DNA from: CBDFLT01 sp965249225
GTDB taxonomy: Bacteria; Chloroflexota; Dehalococcoidia; Lucifugimonadales; G963668185
DNA: 64,000 nucleotides
Assembly (NCBI GenBank): GCA_965249225.1
Contig: CBDFLT010000009.1
Location: 310,001 to 374,000, forward strand
Direction: 5' to 3'
The position numbers and the translations under genes were made by a program. Below the pieces are notes generated by a model that saw nothing but the letters and a program-made list of their open reading frames with translations, searched no databases and was not told the origin of the DNA. Positions 62,183 to 64,000 of the stretch are shown one piece after another (the stretch's first letter is position 1; every line of letters starts with the position of its first letter).

Positions 62183-62267
62183 AAACAGACAGCCTATCGA
62201 GGCGGGATGGCTAGCGAACGGACTCAAGCTGCACCGCGGGGAGAGGCCGTCGGATTTACCGAACGTG

Positions 62268-62296
62268 AGTATACGAGCGGCCCTGTGCGGTGTCAA
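62268..62296 (-). promoter_or_regulatory. sigma70-like promoter of bioY
   Basis: On the minus strand a perfect TTGACA and TATACT are separated by 17 bases. The leader before bioY is about 120 bases. No obvious BirA operator is seen. Confidence 0.7.
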
Positions 62297-62318
62297 TCAA
62301 TCTGGGTCAGATATCCCG

Positions 62319-62999
62319 TCACGGGGAACGTCGCAGGTCCCGGAACCGATAGCCGACATTCCAGATGGTCTCGATGAAGGAATGCTCGGCGTCGTCTATC
62401 TTGCTGCGCAGGCGGCGAATGTGTACGTCAACCGTGCGGGTGCCGCCGAAATAGTCGTAGCCCCATATCCGGCTGAGAAGGGCCTCTCTGTCGTAAACCC
62501 GGCCAGGGTGCGAGGCCAGGAGACGCAGCAGCTCATACTCCTTGAAGGTCAGGTTGATGCGCCTCTCTTTGAGCGAGACCTCGTAGCTATCAGGATTGAT
62601 CACCAGGTCGCCCACCTGGATCGTGCCGGCTTGGCTGGATGAACGCCTGCGCCAGAGCGCGCGCTTGACCCTGGCGAGCAGCTCGTCCAAGTCCGGCGGA
62701 GTGACCACGAAATCGTCGATGCCCAGGCTAGGATCGAGGTCGGAAACCTGCTCTGCGGACACCAGCGCCACCGCCGGCAGCTTCTCTCGCAGGCACCTGT
62801 CGATGCAAGCCCTGATCTCATGCTCTCCCATAGACGAGAGGTTAACGAGGGCGACGCGAGGCGATTCCTCTCCCGGCTCGAAGTCCAGGTCCGCCTCGCC
62901 TGCCACGAAAACCGCCGATATGCCGTGGCCCTTCAGATGGGCCAGCAGCCTCGCGCGCAGGTCATCGAACTGAGCGAACCGCATTCGGTCAATGGTCAT
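62319..62999 (-). CDS. OmpR-family winged-helix regulator with degenerate receiver domain
   Basis: A 226-residue protein shaped like an OmpR/PhoB response regulator. The C-terminal DNA-binding domain is intact (LTFKEYELLRLLASHPGRVY, WGYDYFGGTRTVDVHIRRLR, IETIWNVGYRFR). The N-terminal receiver lacks the phosphate chemistry: the acidic pair is missing, the phospho-Asp position reads VALVNLSSMG, and the usual Lys-Pro is TPP. No histidine kinase is adjacent. It therefore resembles orphan, phosphorylation-independent regulators such as actinobacterial GlnR. Confidence 0.87.
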   Translation of the reverse strand: MTIDRMRFAQFDDLRARLLAHLKGHGISAVFVAGEADLDFEPGEESPRVALVNLSSMGEHEIRACIDRCLREKLPAVALVSAEQVSDLDPSLGIDDFVVTPPDLDELLARVKRALWRRRSSSQAGTIQVGDLVINPDSYEVSLKERRINLTFKEYELLRLLASHPGRVYDREALLSRIWGYDYFGGTRTVDVHIRRLRSKIDDAEHSFIETIWNVGYRFRDLRRSP

Positions 63000-63111
63000 G
63001 GTGTCTCGAACATCCTTTTAACGGCCAATCCTCTCATTCAGAGCTTGCGGCCCTCCATTGCTCCGGCACTCCTTTTAGTCAGAGGGATCATTCTCACCCC
63101 CGCCATGGAAG

Positions 63112-63630
63112 CTATTTCAGCAGGCGTATCGCCAGAGGGTAGCGATACTCTTGCCCCCTGCTGGCGCGGACCGCCGCCGTAATTACCGCGACGATAGCAA
63201 ACAGGATCACCGCAAACAGGATCACCGCAGACAGCAGCGGGATCCCAATGGCAATCAATACAAGTATGCCGCTGGCGATGAGATAGATCCAAACGCTGAT
63301 CTGGAAATTGACGGCTTCTTTGCCGTGGTCATCTATGAACAGAGACTCCTCGCGCTTCATGAGCCAAATGATCAGGGGGGCGATGACGTTACCAAAGGGA
63401 AAGACGAAACCCGCGATGGCGCTTAGGTGGCATAAAACCGCTATATTCCGGTCACCTCGCGTCAGCTCCTCCTCAAGCTGGCCTGCCTGGCGCAGGTCGT
63501 CACTTGGCGGCAGTTCAGGCTCCGCCGTCGGCGACGGATCAGCTTCATCAGTAGCCAGCCCGGACCCGCAATTGGGACAATAACGGGCATCCTCCACCGC
63601 CTCTGTGCCACACTCATGGCAGTATGGCAT
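63112..63630 (-). CDS. DUF4870 membrane protein with N-terminal zinc ribbon
   Basis: 172 residues. The N-terminal ribbon has CHEC and CPNC pairs (MPYCHECGTEAVEDARYCPN), followed by an acidic, proline-rich linker. The DUF4870 part follows: AVLCHLSAIAGFVFPFGNVI, FIDDHGKEAVNFQISVWIYL and further hydrophobic helices, four in all. Function unknown. The promoter at 63711-63739 fits this gene; the start has GGAGGGTG upstream. Confidence 0.85.
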   Translation of the reverse strand: MPYCHECGTEAVEDARYCPNCGSGLATDEADPSPTAEPELPPSDDLRQAGQLEEELTRGDRNIAVLCHLSAIAGFVFPFGNVIAPLIIWLMKREESLFIDDHGKEAVNFQISVWIYLIASGILVLIAIGIPLLSAVILFAVILFAIVAVITAAVRASRGQEYRYPLAIRLLK

Positions 63631-63981
63631 AACTACACCCTCCAGTTAATTGCTGCCTGACGCTATCGTCCTGTTTGACGCCCGACACGGCGTACCCGCA
63701 CGTCTATACGACTATAGGGCAGCCGGAAGGCGGTTTCAACCCTTGCGTTGGCAGTAGATGGCATCAAACCGCTACCCACTCCACGGCGGTTGGATTCCAC
63801 CTATTCCAACTTGCCTATCGACCCCTAATGGCCACCCCGCACCAGATGGTTAAATCCCACTAGAAGTGTGCTCCACGCTTCCGGCCATTATATCCAGGTA
63901 CGCTCATCCACCGCATAAGGGATGCCAAATGGGGATGTGGTATCATCCGCACCACCAAGAAAGAGGCCACGGAGGGCGCTA
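63631..63981. other. 351-base intergenic region
   Basis: Between the divergent DUF4870 gene and the gene at the right edge. It contains the DUF4870 promoter, an inverted repeat GCGGTTT/AAACCGC (63730-63736 and 63766-63772) and a TATCAT sequence at 63941 that could be the -10 of the right-hand gene. A 62-codon frame at 63675 shows no coding character. Confidence 0.5.
63711..63739 (-). promoter_or_regulatory. sigma70-like promoter of the DUF4870 gene
   Basis: On the minus strand TTGAAA and TATAGT are separated by 17 bases, each one base from consensus. The predicted leader is about 75 bases. Confidence 0.6.
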
Positions 63982-64000
63982 TTGCGGGTAGTCTTTATGG
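63982..64000 (+). CDS. start of a gene, possibly methionyl-tRNA formyltransferase (partial)
   Basis: Six codons from a TTG start (MRVVFM, next base G), eight bases or so after GGAGGG. The start MRVVFMG is typical of Fmt, but so few residues cannot prove it. Confidence 0.35.

Noticed and set aside
63675..63863. A 62-codon frame near the right edge
   Set aside because: It overlaps the DUF4870 promoter, lacks a ribosome binding site and has no coding character.
1..64000. CRISPR array, prophage or integrated element
   Set aside because: No regularly spaced repeats, integrase, capsid or att-like repeat flanking the tRNA were found. The only mobile trace is the transposase remnant at 55128.

Overview
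The window reads as a bacterial chromosome segment of roughly 60% GC. The best guess is a member of the Chloroflexota, probably Dehalococcoidia/SAR202-like. This is inferred from the gene mix: an F420-dependent NADP reductase-type protein, a DUF6282 protein, GuaB3, an HpnB-type glycosyltransferase, hspR-grpE-dnaK, a short-chain LexA with a Gram-positive-type GAAC-N4-GTTC operator, and no lipopolysaccharide or outer-membrane genes. No 16S rRNA or ribosomal protein cluster is present to settle it. Start codons are mixed ATG/GTG/TTG, and good sigma70-like promoters (TTGACA-N17-TATAAT type) can be read in many intergenic gaps.

Layout. 1-2.97 kb: a thiamine-pyrimidine salvage operon (ABC permease end, ThiY-like lipoprotein, TenA, a tiny basic protein carrying a 22-G run, ThiD). 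3-8 kb: an M24 peptidase, a two-subunit CoA-transferase and an S9 peptidase. 8-12.2 kb (minus strand): MocA and XdhC molybdenum-cofactor handling proteins, an M16 peptidase and a DUF6282 protein. 12.4-16.6 kb: a YedY-like molybdoenzyme, a small zinc ribbon, and the heat-shock operon hspR-grpE-dnaK. 16.6-20.7 kb (minus): histone-deacetylase-like protein, Mut7-C protein, a membrane-anchored MA-type peptidase, NpdG-like protein and a small unknown. 21-25.4 kb: an EF-G paralogue, then etfBA with an unknown third gene. 25.4-26.1 kb is a 748-base gene-free stretch holding a perfect LexA-type box and a long hairpin. 26-32 kb: zinc-ribbon protein, MetF-like protein, LipA, an RNA uracil methyltransferase, Maf and the Tat genes. 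32-38 kb: lexA, rpsT, rel, hisS, prfA and prmC.

39-50 kb: a coiled-coil protein, an aldo/keto reductase, PhzF-like protein, GuaB3, QueG followed directly by an Nmad3-like protein, GdhA, a pair of acetylxylan-esterase-like proteins of which one has lost its catalytic serine, and HpnB-like glycosyltransferase. 50-55 kb: tRNA-Leu, lepA, a long Alu-containing SRP RNA with its own promoter, rsmA (no ordinary start codon), ispE and a small membrane protein. 55.1-55.8 kb is a small accessory patch with a transposase remnant and two unknown, AT-richer genes that converge. 56-60.4 kb: PHP protein, a DinG-type helicase-exonuclease and an OGG-type glycosylase. 60.4-64 kb: aldo/keto reductase, BioY with a structured leader, an orphan regulator with a dead receiver domain, a DUF4870 protein and the first codons of what looks like fmt.

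Most of the window is housekeeping. I see no CRISPR array, no prophage and no clearly new multi-gene system. The best leads are local: the poly-G small gene, the bioY leader, the active/inactive esterase pair, the QueG-Nmad3 pair, the LexA box in a gene-free gap, and rsmA without a canonical start.
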